64,000 nucleotides of DNA from Portulaca oleracea (taxonomy: Eukaryota > Streptophyta > Magnoliopsida > Caryophyllales > Portulacaceae): contig CM055892.1 in NCBI GenBank assembly GCA_029582165.1, positions 8,340,254-8,404,253 on the forward strand, given 5' to 3'. Position numbers and translations under genes: made by a program. The notes under the pieces are model-generated. The model was given only the letters and a program-made list of their open reading frames with translations, made no database searches and was not told where the DNA came from. Below are positions 21,203-33,839 of the stretch, in pieces. Position 1 is the first letter of the stretch, and the number at the start of each line of letters is the position of its first letter.

Positions 21203-24200
21203 CAAGAGAATGTAAAACCCTTGAAATAACTTTACTTAAGGAGTTAACACCCCCACCATTTAAGATATACCTTAACTTGTAATCACCCGAGAAACCCTCA
21301 AACATATGCATAATGAAAAGTAGATTGCTCCTTGAACTTTTCATTTAGTATATACAAGCCAAAATTGAATCCAAATCACAAAGTAGCATGTCTTTGAACT
21401 TTGGATTTATATTAATCACCTATACTCGTAATACACATACGTTTGTTTTTAAATCTTAAGTGCTAAAACTTTAACACTATTATCGGGTCTTGTGTCTTTA
21501 TCTTTAGTAAGTGTTTCAGAACTTTAGCCCTAAGTTCCTTTCAGCGGCCACACATCACACTTACATAGATAGTCGTTGGAATTTACCGCCCCAGTAATTA
21601 GGCTCCCCAAAGTCTATTAAGAGTGTTACTACTCAACCTCTTGTCATTACAGATATTAAGCATCACTTAACCTGAGATGTATAAAATCGATGCTTCCTAC
21701 TACTTTAGACAACTCCGTACTTATTTGAACTTTAGAAATTGGTGTTATTCCAATTCGTAAAGTTGAGTAATTGTTGTGAGTAGTAGAAATTTGGGCTACT
21801 TAACTCATCTCTAATAACAAGGTCCACTAGATATATAAATATATCTTTACCATGGCCTTAATAAGAATATCCTCACAATAATATGAATAAACCATTATAT
21901 TATTTTTGAATATAATCACACTATACCATGTGTAAACTTGATATAGATCCTCTTATATGCTTATCATCCAAAAAACAATGGATATAAAGCTATAACTTGT
22001 GAATAAAATAACCTCACACTTGATAAACCACTTAATTTTTTATTCATATGGAAATTGAATTTTCAAATTATATGTAATTAAACCATTACATCTTAAGCCT
22101 TTGCTACATACTTGAACTTATAACTTTAACTCATTGAACAAACAATGGTTCATAATCATGAATGATTATCTTGTGGAGTATACCACCAAGTATATGATTA
22201 AACCATCACATTACCATGATTGTATACTCTCCTTTTATGTTTCAGTCTACCCTTCAAAGCATATAGCTATGAAGACTTAAACATAATACTTAAACTTTGT
22301 CATTTCCAAATCCATTGATAAATATATATATATATCATGAATTTAGAATAATCAAATGTACAAAAAATTATGCACTTCTTATGTAGCAAATAAACTTGAT
22401 ATATGCATATTCAACTTATGCAAACAACATAGACCATTCTCAATCATGATTATCCAAAAACTTCATAAATTAAACTTTATGATCGAACTTGTAAAACCTC
22501 AAGAATCACTATTTCCATAATCATGAATTATAGTCTATCACAAGTATGCATAATTCCTTATGTATAAAAAATACTTCGTTATATCCTACTACATGCTCTT
22601 ATAAACTTGAAAAGTTAACAAGGACAAACATGTATTCAACTTATATTTATGAATACACTAAAACACATGAGTAATCATGATCAATCTTATACTTATCTAA
22701 TCATGTTTGATGCTTTATATGTCATTACTCATTGAATACATATATGTAAACATACACATATTGGCACATAAACCATACAAAAGTATGAAATTTTCTCATA
22801 CATCTTATGCAATCCATCCACTTATTTCATAAAGAAATTTTTCTTATAGTGAACTTGCACAAAATCTTAATAAACTCTTATCATACTAAAATATGATTGA
22901 ATAACATGAGAAACAAACATCAATCAAACATGTAGATAAACTTATGTCCATGTCACTTATGAATAACTTACATTGCCTCAGAACATAGTTGCAAGTACAT
23001 AACTTACAACTACTTAAATTAGCATGTAATAAAATAGGTCATATTTAAGCCTACTAGCATGATCAAACTTATAGACAAAATATTAAGTGAATGAAACTCC
23101 GCTCATATTTCCTTGTCAAGAATAAAGTATATTCTTGTCTACTTGTATTTCCATGAATAAAAAGAAATTAACAACTTATGATTCTACACACTCATATAAT
23201 CACATGAATCAACTTTGCACTTAGAAAAATCAAGCAAAATTGCCTTAAACACTTATAGGATCAAGTGATTATTCTTAAACTTGTCATGCCATAAACAACA
23301 TAGAGTCAAATACTTATTTTAGTCAAACAAACCAAAACTTAAGTCCTCTTGGCATGCTTGAATAAATCATAAAACTCTATATGCATTGATAAACATGAAT
23401 CACATGGCAAGACACTTGTAAATATGCATGAAAGTCAATACTTAACTAAATTTCATACTTGACTTGAACTTAGTACAAAAACTCAAACAAAATTCATATG
23501 AAATTTCCTTTGCATAATTAGCTAAGACAATTAGCCAAATAATCTTATAGGTTCAACTTGTTTAGAAATAATCATTAGTCCTTATTTATGCAACATCTTA
23601 TACTTTTGCAACATCTTGTAAGCATAGAAAGCTTTCTTGTCAAATTTATACATATTATGAATTCCTATACTTGTATCCATATTATGTATACTTAATAATA
23701 TTTTGAAAGAGCCTAGACAACTTGCATATGTGTACCTTATATTTATACATACCATTAATCATATAAACATGATTAATTTTTTATTTTTCTTATTAACTTG
23801 TGTACTCTTAAATTTTCAATAGGAAATTACATTAGCCATTTATAAACTTGTACAAAATAAATCACATATGATTGCTCATATATAATTACTTATATGGCTT
23901 ATTGTACACAAACTTGCTATTTCATCTTAATAATCACATAATATTGCCAAATAACTTAACCACATATATAATCACATACATATGTACTTATAAAATAATA
24001 ACTTATTATGTTTTTTTTATTACAATAGTTATAAGCATAACAAGAAATATATACTCATGATAATAATGAAATTTGAACCTTGATGCACACATAACTTATA
24101 GTGGATTTCTCTAAAAAAACTTGAATCAATAAACAAGCCACTTGTATGATTCTCATAAAAATTATACTCATATGCAAAGCTTATCTTAATAGCAAATTCA

Positions 24201-25741
24201 TATTTGATTTTCAATTGCATAAACTCATTGTAATAATCAAGAATAGAATCATTAGCTTGAGATAACCAAATAGAATTTCATGGCAACTTATAAATTAAAA
24301 ACATAATACTTTTGCCAATACTTAAATTCTATTTTCATGCTTCAGATTTAAACATAAAATCAACTTATTAATCATGCTATTAAAAAATACTTGAATAACA
24401 ATAGGCAAAAATTTTAATCATGAAAGCACTCATACCTATCACTTGTAATTATAAACATGGAACAAAATTTCCAATCATGATATCAATAAAAGGTCTAATC
24501 GACTCATACTCATCATTTATATTAATATAAAAAAACAATAGGCGGAATAAACTTAATGATACTTGAACATGTGAATAAAAATGGAAAAATTCATATTATA
24601 AGAATCTTGCCACAATGAATTTCCACATTATACACCTTAAAGACTTGTAAATTAAAACATCCAACAAAGAAATCTTTTTAATGACAATAATCTCATCCTT
24701 ATTACTAGTATGAAACTTCCATGTAACTTAATGTCATAGCCAACTTAAAACATATGGCTAAATAAACTTTGTAACTTATGTAGGTGTTCAATGGTGATAT
24801 ATCAAAAAATTACTTAGGGGTACCCTAACTTTTGGTGAAATGTTTTTCTGGTACCGCAACTTTTAAAAACTAATTTTGGGGTACCCTAACTTTTAGAATT
24901 AGAAATAATTAGGTGAATTTTCGGCCAATTATTTGAATCCAACGGTGAGTTTTATGCGGGAAATTGATTAAGTGTTTTTGTGGATGAAAATACCCTTTGT
25001 TTTCGTGGACAAAAATGATTTGAATCAATCGGAGTTTCGCCGGAAATTCACCTAGTAATTTCTAATCCTAAAAGTTAGGGTACCCCAAAATTAGTTTTGA
25101 AAAATTAGGGTACCAAAAAATTGTTTCTTCAAAAGTTAGGGTACCTCTAAGTAATTTTTTGTAAATAAATAAATAAATAAATACTTATTTTGACTTTTTC
25201 TTGCACCATCCTTCCACAACTACCTTAACATGGAATTTCAATAAACTTATCCTTAATGGAAATTCTTATAAAACAATTAAACATGTCAAAGGTAATAAAA
25301 CATATTCATTGGTATTAACTTGATAATATTAAGAGGCAACTTAAACATGGTCAATGCACATGCATATAACCCCCAAATAAACAACAATTTAATTACCTTT
25401 GACCTCCTTGTAAATGACTTGTTGTTACCTTGCCCTTAATTCATGTAAACCTCATTGCATAATCAAGCAACAATTACCATCATCAACATCAAGATCTTGT
25501 ACTTGTATTGCAACTCTTATGTATCAATTTCTCATCTATACCAAACACATATAGATAAACAAATGATTAATTAACTTTTAATCATTAAACTTGCTCAATA
25601 AAACTTAATAAACTTGTATTGAAAGATTGATACTAATAAACTTGTAAAATATAAATTACTTATCTTTGTAATCCCTCTTAAATCTTGGATGTCCAACTCT
25701 TAGCCTCCTCCAATCTTGTCTCGTAAAATAGTTCTTAAGAT
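21203..25741 (-). other. Non-coding LARD interior, G-poor on the plus strand
   Basis: The plus strand is poor in G and packed with words containing ACTT ('aacttg', 'cacttat', 'aactta'). In three 120-nt samples (22861-22980, 23161-23280, 23581-23700) I count three or four each. No tandem register is obvious and no protein domain was recognised. A foldback MITE sits at 24803-25161, followed by an (AAAT)n run at 25163-25184. Confidence 0.7.
24803..25161. mobile_element. Foldback MITE with ~120-bp arms ('ggtaccctaactttt')
   Basis: The left arm 'caaaaaattacttagggg' plus 'taccctaacttttggtg' is the inverse of the right arm 'aaaagttagggtacctc' plus 'taagtaattttttg'. The arms extend inward to 'aggtgaattttcggc' against 'gccggaaattcacct', leaving a centre of about 110 bp. 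It is non-coding. The element was inserted into the LARD interior. Confidence 0.75.
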
Positions 25742-26503
25742 TGTTGGAAAATGATGTTTGATCGGCTTGAATCTTCATCATCTTCACTTGGCTTGACTTC
25801 TTGATCTTCTTGCTGTATTTATGACAAGATGGAGATATGACTTAATAACCAAATGGTTAACTTGTTTGGATAAAGCTAAGAGTCGTGGCCTAGTACTCAC
25901 TTCCCCTAAGAACTATTTATTATACCGTAAATGTTCAAAGGGATAAAACTTAGCTCTTGTCGCATTCAAAACATAGGTTTTTCATTTGATTCTCTCAAGT
26001 ACAACTGCAGTCTATACTTGATAGGATGTGATTATAGAATAGAATATATGCGTGTGTGTCTCTCAAATGGCTTGGGAATGTCTCCTGTTTATAGGAGACT
26101 TCCACACCTAATCCAACTCTAATTACACCCCTTAGTCAAAGGTATAATTAAGGTCCTTAATGATGGATTATGACCTTGACTTGGTCAACTAATATAGTTG
26201 TTGGAATACATATAATATCGGACTTAATATTGATATCATACACTTAATACATAAGATTATATAGCCATTAATCATTAAAATAGATTCTGGGTTCCAACAC
26301 GGTCCGTGTTGCCTCAACACGACCCGTGTTGAGCCCAAGATCATTTTCCTTGCTCTCTGGAGACCAACACGAACCGTGTTGGCTTCTTATGGACTCATGT
26401 TGATCATATTCTTGATGTTTATCTTATATATGATCCTTATACTTGTTCCACACGATTCCTTATGCTATATAAAATTTTTTATACTCTTGAAATAATTCCA
26501 ACA
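25742..26503 (-). repeat. Right LTR of the LARD (5' LTR in minus orientation)
   Basis: The 762-bp copy of 20428-21188 is followed by the duplication ATTAG. Its TATA-like centre is mutated (see 20766-20785). Confidence 0.9.
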
Positions 26504-26508
26504 ATTAG

Positions 26509-27006
26509 TTAACTTAGACAAGTTATTTGGAACAAATGGAGTATTATTTTAAGGTTTTTGGGTTGCTGCTAAATTGGACACCCCTATTATATTTTTTGGG
26601 ATTTTTTTTCGGTGTCCACTTGCTCCAATTAAGAAAAAAAGTTCAAATAATATTAGAGAATTACAAATTTTTCTTTGGCTAAGGGTGTCCGTGAACACCT
26701 ACCATGGTTGGGTAGGCTATATTCTTGCCAGCTGTTATACTGTAAAAGTGGACATAGGTGATAAAACTATTATTTAGTTATTTTAAACTTTGAATTTCAA
26801 TTATAAACGGAGATTGGGTGGGATTGAATGAGTTTGTAGGAGTCAAGGCGGGAAGAGCTATGGCTAAAACTCCCCATTACTTTTTGTAATATGGATATGG
26901 ATTACAAGTAATTAAAACAGGGATGTGAATAACTAACTTTATATAATAAAATTAATAGGTTTTCGACAGTTACTTATAGTAAATTTGATTTCTTCACATT
27001 TCATAG
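26509..27006. repeat. Remnants: Stowaway-type end and '...ggacacccct' repeat
   Basis: 'ttatttggaacaaatgg' plus 'agtatt' (26525-26547) looks like the right end of the Stowaway-type repeat split by the LARD. 'ggacacccctattatat' (26576) and 'agggtgtccgtgaacac' (26681) echo the repeat at 4610 and 19965 in inverse form. 26915-27010 is repeated at about 34170-34290 ('gggatgtgaataactaactt'). Confidence 0.5.
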
Positions 27007-27009
27007 ATA

Positions 27010-27390
27010 CTAGTCTTTAACCTGTGCGATGCACGAGATATTTAAATAGTTTAATAAATAATATAAATATGTTAATACCCTCAATTCAAGTAAAAAGAAG
27101 TCATTTTGAATTGTATGAGTCTTAGGAAAGTGTCTTGCCCTATCATTAAAACTATATTATATATATTAATATGAAATTTAATTATATGATTGAATTCTAT
27201 AAATGTACTATTACATATAAATTGAATAAAGTTATACTTTTATACATTATTTTTTATATTTCAAAAAACGCTTAAAATAAGCTTAATAAAAGGAGTTGAT
27301 TTGATTAGAGTATCATTTGTGTTCATTGACACAACCTACGCATCCCAAGTTTCTTATCATTAATAATTAATATTTACTATTAAAAAAATA
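27010..27390 (-). mobile_element. Helitron 3' portion, minus orientation
   Basis: Read on the minus strand the segment ends in the hairpin GTGC-atc-GCAC, then 'aggttaaagactagt'. This matches the terminus at 17570-17599. Upstream of it, 27070-27385 is matched in inverse orientation at about 60825-61135; shared words include 'atcatttgtgttcattgac' and 'gagttgatttgatt'. The 5' end of this copy may be one of the minus-strand TCTATATATTATAA-like ends further right. Confidence 0.6.
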
Positions 27391-27589
27391 GTGTCAGAAA
27401 TTATAAGAAATACTAATTTGGTGAAGGGCACAATATATAGATTTGGGTGGGAGGTAGATTTTTAATTAGATAAGGTATACTCCTAATATGATTAAGCTTT
27501 TTGTATATTATTTTTTTAAAATCGATTTTTGTATTATTATTATTTCATGGGCGGAAATTGTTTATTGTAACTTTAAATCAATTTTTTTC

Positions 27590-27594
<5 letters not shown>

Positions 27595-27664
<70 letters not shown>

Positions 27665-27692
27665 TGTATGTATGTATGTATGTATGTATGTA
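27595..27692. repeat. Compound microsatellite (TA)n(TGTA)n
   Basis: About 40 bp of alternating TA is followed by about 13 TGTA units. Confidence 0.95.
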
Positions 27693-28769
27693 TCTGTGTG
27701 TGTGTACAAATGTCAAAAGAAAGCATTCACCCTCAATTATTGCTTGTTCTACAGAGTATTAATGGAATGGAGGTTTTTTTGCTGAGTATACCATATCTTC
27801 ATTCCATTGCTTTGTCCATATTCAGATTTTTTCATTCAAAAGTGTCATCTCACTGCAGAGAAAATTAGCATCCATAACTTATTAATTCTATTACTGATTC
27901 TTCAACCATTATTCAAAGAACATCCTAAGAATATCAAGTCTTTGGATAGTAAATTGTGTTTCTAGTTAGACATTGTCATTGTACATGTGGCACCAAACAA
28001 ACTACTAATTGTGAATGCAAGACTTCACAGGGGCCTCAAGAGCTCCCAAATACAACATTTGTAAATATCTACATTTAGGACCTAAGTTGGGCAGATCCAA
28101 ATACAATATTAGAATACCCAAAGAAAAATAATATTAATGGCAAATAAATGAACATACAAACATTTTTATGATCATGGATGAGTGTTAAAGTTGTTTTAAT
28201 GATGAAATATAGCATGAACTACTCAAAAACCATGACATAAAATAATTTGTTCAATACTATTAATATTAAATATTTTTTTCCTAATATTGAAACTGAAAAG
28301 ATTCCATCAATTTTCTTTGTGATTAGTTTGATGAGACAATAGCAAACTACAACAAATTGAGAAATCAAATGAACCACTGACTTCAGCCCCCCTCCCAAAA
28401 AAAAACAAATAATTAATCCATGGATGCACCTTTTTATGGGATGCACGGGCTTACATTTCTAAGCGTGATTGTTGCCATGTCATTAAAATCTTGTTGATGT
28501 TACATTACAATTACATGACATTTAACACATACTATGAAGGGTGGCTCTACCATAAAAAAATATAAATAGATTGAGATTGAAAAGGATGAAGAAAATATCA
28601 ACAATCATCACATACTCATTTACAAAGTATGATTTCGGATTGGGATTCCATATATCATATATAGTCATGACTCATGAGACCTAATTTCATTCTTACACTT
28701 CACAGTTGAAAAGAAACATATATGCTTTTAAAATTTAATGTGTCTTTTGGGTTATACATGTATACCTCT
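27693..28769. other. AT-rich DNA, nothing recognised
   Basis: No recognisable frames or element ends. It lies within the Helitron mosaic and could be captured or host DNA. Confidence 0.4.
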
Positions 28770-29043
28770 GGCTATGTGGACTGATCTCAATCACTTTCAC
28801 TAGCAGTGAGTTACCGGTGACCATTTTTTGAGCCCCTGTATGCGGTTTTCGAACATGCATCACCTTCTCGACCACCACTTGAGTCCCACCCACCTTCTAA
28901 GTTACATAAAAAAGAAGCAGCAAATAATCAGCGAAATCCAAATTCCAAAAAGAAACCATAGTGATGATACATGTATTAATAGGTGCCCCGTGTAAATACA
29001 ACTAAGCAAGTGCAGCCCTTACCAAAGTTGCATCGCTTACATT
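28748..29043 (-). pseudogene. Possible exon fragment(s), function unknown
   Basis: On the minus strand a short segment '...AGCGATGCAACTTTG' is followed by a GTAAG donor-like site (at about 29022), then about 120 bp ending in 'tatgtaacttag'. After that AG, 47 codons stay open, including VGGTQVVVEKVM, HVRKPHTGAQKMVTG and NSLLVKVIEISPHS, then a stop. A stop codon also lies immediately before the acceptor in this frame, as expected if the boundary is a real splice site. I do not recognise the protein. It sits between Helitron pieces, so gene capture is one explanation and chance is another. Confidence 0.35.
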
Positions 29044-29464
29044 AAAAAAAGACAGAAATGTGCAACAAAATTTAAACATATTACTTTTATATATTAATAA
29101 ATTTCTCAAGCAATGAGGATTGAGGGGCAACATAACACATGCTAAAGCAAAAAAAGGAGGGGTTGAATATCTTCACAGATATTGCGGAGATTATACACCT
29201 TCAATCTTTTTAAATTATTGAGAATGCTAAATTGTTATCTTTTGAGATTTTTCACCATGTAAATCCAATGTAACATGCAAAATTTTATGAAAAAAATTGG
29301 AACATGCAAATACATGCTAAAATATATTGATGTGGTATATGTTGATAGTACTTTTTGAAAACTAACCTATTTGTATTTGCAGGTTTGCCGAGAATTCAAT
29401 GTTGCTTCAAATGTTAATAGTTGACAGATTGGAAGAGAATGAAAGATGTTTCGATGTTTATATA

Positions 29465-29612
29465 TTAGGTCGGTAGGTAGAGTCCTAATTAGATTTGAGT
29501 GAGATGTAGAGTCCTAATTAGATTTGGGTGGGAGTTAGAGTCCTAATTAACTGGGTTGGGAAGCAGATTTCTAATTAGATAAGGTAGACTCTTAATCTGA
29601 TTAGACTTCTTG
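29465..29612. repeat. ~30-bp tandem repeat 'agagtcctaattagatttgg'
   Basis: Three to four units of 'gtagagtcctaattagattt' plus 'gggtggga', with drift. The flanking block 29540-29700 is similar to 27420-27600; both hold 'attatttcatgggcgg' and 'aaatcgattttt' words. Confidence 0.65.
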
Positions 29613-29794
29613 TTTATTATTTTTTTAAATCAATTTTATTATTATTATTTCATGGGCGGGAATTTTTTACTGTATTTTTAAATCGATTTTTTTCTTTAAT
29701 CTAATTGGCCGATAACCTCTACAATCACTCTGGGTTGAGTATTTCAAATTTCGAATATATTACTTTTATATTATTATAGATGTGATTTAAGGCC

Positions 29795-30192
29795 CTATTC
29801 TTTCTTGCGACTGGCAAATCTGCGGTGTTGGAATCCACCACACTTTGCCACAACTCACCACAACATATCATTCCACCACATTTCGCCACAATCTACTTAC
29901 AAATTACTTTTTCAAATTTATTATATATCTTTAATATAGATTTTCGATCATTACTTTTTCAACTCACTTTTCCAATACAATACTTTTTCAACCATTTTTT
30001 TTATCATCCAAAAACAATACAATATTTCAACTCACTTTTTCCAATTATTTTTTCACAATTAGCAATACAATATTTATATGTATATATATACAAAAAAAAT
30101 CCACCACAACTTACCAATAACCGACCACAATTCCACCATACCCGTCACAATTTCACCACACCATACTGCGTCATACCGCAACACACCACATA
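29795..30192. mobile_element. MITE-like element, TGCGGT family (copy 4)
   Basis: The left 'ttcttgcgactggcaaatct' plus 'gcggtg' and the right 'cataccgcaacacacc' plus 'acataaaaga' are approximate inverses. The interior closely follows copy 3, with 'ttttcaaatttattatatat' and 'caatactttttcaacc'. Confidence 0.65.
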
Positions 30193-30830
30193 AAAGATAG
30201 TTAGGAATTCTACATGCATAAATAATTACAGGTAATTGACTTTTTAAAAAAAAAAAATAGGAATAGGATATTCGATTAGTCTTAGGAGCATGCTCAACAA
30301 AGTGGAGGAAAAAAAATGTTATTGTATAACAGAATTTGGAACGTGGTAGAAAAATATTTTTGTATAATAGAATTTGGAAGGTGGTCAACCAACTGCATGA
30401 AACAATTGCCGTGAATATTAGGAATGTGGCCAAAAAAAAAAATTTTTAATGCTTTTTATTGTAAAATAATTTAGATATTTGATTTGGAACTCATTATATG
30501 TATTTGATTCTATTTAGGAATCGAATTGGTGGTAGTTACATGTGTGGATTTAAATCTATATATTATATATATTTTTTATTTCATATTTAATTTCTACATA
30601 GATAATTGATAGGTAGTTTTTTTCTAAAAAAAAGTAAATGCATTTATTGAATGAATGGTTGTGATTGAACATGGACTAAAGATCAACGGTGATTACTTAT
30701 TATTACATGAGAATCAAGCAATGGAGGGAAGAGATTTTAGCATACTCCATTACTTTTTATAATATATATATATATATGGATATATAGATTAATTGATAAT
30801 ATAATTGAGTTTTCTGGATACAAAGGGTGA
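30193..30830. repeat. Dispersed block, partner at about 34285-34990
   Basis: 'aggaattctacatgcataaa', 'gaataggatattcgatta', 'atttagatatttgatttgg' and 'acatgtgtggatttaaat' recur in the same order in 34285-34990. The right end 'ccattactttttataatat' followed by TA repeats resembles a Helitron 5' end in minus orientation. A third, partial copy lies at 26870-27010. Confidence 0.65.
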
Positions 30831-30833
30831 TCA

Positions 30834-32940
30834 TTTTTTTTTTTGAGGGAAACATAAGACTATATTAACGAATTATTTAGAAAAGTACACATATCATGGT
30901 TTGCTAGGTCATTTACAATGCCCGGCCACCCCGATTCCCACACCCTCTCACTGCACTCAATCGGTTGTAAGTGTGCAGGAGCATGTGCTACAGTGTTGCC
31001 TCCTCTTCTAACATGATTCCAAGAAAAAAACTCTAACTGCTTACTCAACTCTAAAATATCCGATAAAACCAAATCTACAAAAGAATTTCCCAATTTCTTC
31101 TGTTTGAGCTTCCCCATAATGTTGATGTTATCACCTTCAATAACAAGCCTTTTGAAGCCTCTGTCTATTGCTTGTTGCAGAGCAAAAAAGCACGCCAAGC
31201 TTTCTTTAGTTTCTGCATCATACCATATAGTTGCTTGCTTTACTCCACAGAGAACTACATCTCCTAGATTGTCCCTAATGACAAAACCCCACCCTTTCCC
31301 AATTTCTCCTACCTTGCCCGCGTCAAAATTCAGTTTGTAAACACCCGCTTCTGGTGGTTTCCATTCACCTTCTACCTTTCCTCCTGTCTTTGATTGATTA
31401 TCTTCCAGATCTCGAAAACTTCGAACAAAATTTATGGCCCTTCTTGCTAGATTTGGTAGAAAACCCACCTTTTTACCATGTATAAAGCGGTTCCTCGCAT
31501 TCCATATTTCCCATAGAACCGCCAGGAACTCACCTGACTCTTCCTCTCCCAGTTCATCCATGGCTCGTCTGATGTATTCTTTCATTGATGGAGCTGTAAA
31601 ATCCCAGATCTCCTCTTTAAAAGGGCTGGCTGTCCAGATTTCAATGGCTAAAGGACATTTTGTGAGTACATGGGTGTCCGATTCCTCAACTCCTCCACAT
31701 ATATCACATCTCATATCAATTGTTGGGATTCTTCGGTTCAAATTCTTCTTTGTGGGCAAAGCTCCTCTCGCCACTCTCCAAATCTGAACTTTTATTCTCG
31801 GAGGTATTCTTTGTCTCCATATGCTTTTCCAGAATGTGTTGTCCGATTTGTAACTTGTTGATGCAGAATTTTCATGCTTCATATCACAGATCAGGTGATA
31901 AGCCGATTTTACTGAGAAAACTCCCTTTGCCTCGAAGTGCCATATTAGTCTGTCCCTGGGCCACGAATTGCAAAGGGGAATATCTAAGATTTTTTCCACA
32001 TCACAAGGCCAGAATAGTTGTTTTATTACAACCTCCTTCCATTTCCCCGCTTCTTTATCAATGAGATCTTCAACATTCCTATTGTTGTCACCCAGCTCCT
32101 CCCTCCATCTAGTGATCGGTTTAAAGGTGCGAGGCCTTGGTACCCACCTATCTCTCTATATCTTTAAAGTTTTTCCATCTCCCACTAGCCATCGTGACCC
32201 TGCTTCGATCACCCTCTTGGCTCCCCATAAGCTCCTCCATGTAAAACTCGAGTTTCTTCCCATATCCGCTTCTAGAACAGAGCAATTTGGATAGTATTTT
32301 GCTTTAAGAACCCTCGAGACCATAGATTGGTTATCATTCAACAATCTCCAAATTTGTTTAGCCAAAAGTGCCTCATTAAAAGCTTCAAGGTCCCTGAAGC
32401 CAATTCCCCCATCTTCTTTCCTCTGACATAACTGTGCACGACTAATCCAATGAATCTTCCTACGATCCGTACTCTGCCCCCACCAGAACCGGCAAATAGT
32501 CGATTGAATAGAATTGCATAATTCTTTAGGAAACTTGAAGATGCTCATCGTGTATGTGGGGATTGCTTGGGCTACTGCCTTTATTAGCACTTCTCTCCCA
32601 ACCCACGATATGAATCTATCAAGCCATCCTGAGAGTCGCTTTGCTATTCTGTCTCTTTATCGCCGAAAAAGCTTTATTTTTAGATCCTCCAATATGCATT
32701 GGGACCCCTAAATATTTGTCTTGCGCTAACACTTCCCTGATATCCAGCTGTGTAGTGATCTCCCGACGTCTGGGGTCTTCGATTCCCTTGCTGAAAATGA
32801 TTGTTGATTTTTGGAAGTTAACCTTTTGACCACTAGCTTCTTCGTATAATTTCAATATTCTTTGGATTGTGACAGCCTGCTCCATTGTGGCTCGACAGAA
32901 AAACAAAGAATCATTGAAATCACTAAATTTTAATGAGGGT
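30834..32940 (-). pseudogene. 5'-truncated L1-type LINE: RT end, zf-RVT, RNase H
   Basis: From the 5' side, 32972-32640 holds the end of reverse transcriptase. There 'FNDSLFFCRATMEQ' stands where active LINEs have FADD, so the second Asp survives but the Ala-Asp pair does not. 'EEASGQKVNFQKS' follows. A frameshift near 32650 separates this from a frame that runs from before 32590 to 30860, broken only by a TAG near 32156. That frame has 'WISRAQLCQRKEDGGIGFRD', the zf-RVT motif 'PPRIKVQIWRVARGALPT' with 'CDICGGVEESDTHVL', and an RNase H domain ('LNFDAG', 'AETKESLA', 'IEGDN', 'NTVAHAPA'). A T run at 30834-30844 is the poly(A) tail. The 5' junction is near 32940. Confidence 0.88.
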
Positions 32941-32960
32941 ATATTTGGAATAATGTAATA

Positions 32961-33218
32961 CCTCCATCCCAAAATATTTGTCCTTTTACCTAATTTCTTT
33001 GTCCCAAAATATTTGTCCCATTTACAATCCCAATAACTGTAATTCCTTTTCTACCTCTAATTAATATATTCATTTATCACTTTTTACAATTCCAACAACT
33101 ATTATCTTCAATTAAAGTAGGGGTAGTTTGGATAAATTACAAACTTTTCACCTCAATTCCCTATACACGTTGGTCTCCTCAAGTTAGGTAGATGGAAAAA
33201 TAAAATGATGGACGGAGG
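32961..33218. mobile_element. Stowaway MITE
   Basis: The ends CCTCCATCCCAAAAT and, inverted, CCTCCGTCCATCATTTT are flanked by TA on both sides (32959-32960 and 33219-33220). Near the left end 'cccaaaatatttgtccc' is partly duplicated. Confidence 0.75.
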
Positions 33219-33839
33219 TAGTAATAGGTAAGGATTATGTTTTCAACAAAATTACAATGCATACTAATCAGTTATGGTTTTAATAGTTGTCACATATTTG
33301 TATGGCTAGTGTGTATCCTTGAATTGTAGTCAAATTAATAACATGTAAGTGCTTACTTATAACATTTAAGTGATTACTTGCCAAATAATAGCGTAGGTAT
33401 AGGGACAGGAATACATACCTCACAAAATTGTATCCTGAGAGACGGTTGGATTAAAAGGTAACTGAGGTGGCTTTGTTGATTAGAGGTTGATCAAGCAACC
33501 GAGATCACTTTGTTGTTTATAGGTAACACCTGGAATAGTGAATTAAATGATGACAGATGTGAAATATATGATAGTATGTAATCAATGTTACTCCTATAAA
33601 ACGCCGAGAAAAGCAAAATTGACGTTACCTTGAATACTACCGAAAGTGGGGATGCACAATGATTGAAAAAAGTGATGAGTAAGAGGGGATGAATATGGAA
33701 GATTTTGAATCGAGAAAACAAAGTGGTTTAAAACAGGCAGTAATATTAATGAGACTATTATTATTTAAATAGTTTACTGGAGATAAACTGACAATAATTT
33801 TAATTGAAATAGGAGTCTGCATAACTGTCTTTATAAATA
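33219..33839. other. AT-rich DNA, no gene recognised
   Basis: The right end, 33765-33839, matches 35030-35095 ('gagataaactg', 'caattttaattgaaatagg', 'ctttataaata'). Confidence 0.45.

Larger units (their letters stand above)
20428..26503 (-). mobile_element. LARD-like non-coding LTR retrotransposon, 6.1 kb
   Basis: Direct repeats at 20428-21188 and 25742-26503 begin TGTTGGAA and end TTCCAACA, flanked by the exact duplication ATTAG (20423-20427 and 26504-26508). The 4.55-kb interior has no frame above about 70 codons and no protein motif. Orientation is inferred as minus: a G-run GCGGGGGTT abuts the left LTR when read on the minus strand, and the minus strand of the LTR has TATAAATA. I found no convincing tRNA primer site beside the right LTR. 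By eye the LTRs differ at a few percent, so it is older than the 5.7-kb gypsy element. Confidence 0.85.

Noticed and set aside
20430..26500. Reading the 20.4/25.7-kb direct repeats as a segmental duplication of host DNA
   Set aside because: TG...CA inverted ends and the exact 5-bp ATTAG duplication show LTRs.
31104..32294. Plus-strand frames opposite the LINE
   Set aside because: Antisense shadows of the zf-RVT and RNase H frame on the minus strand.
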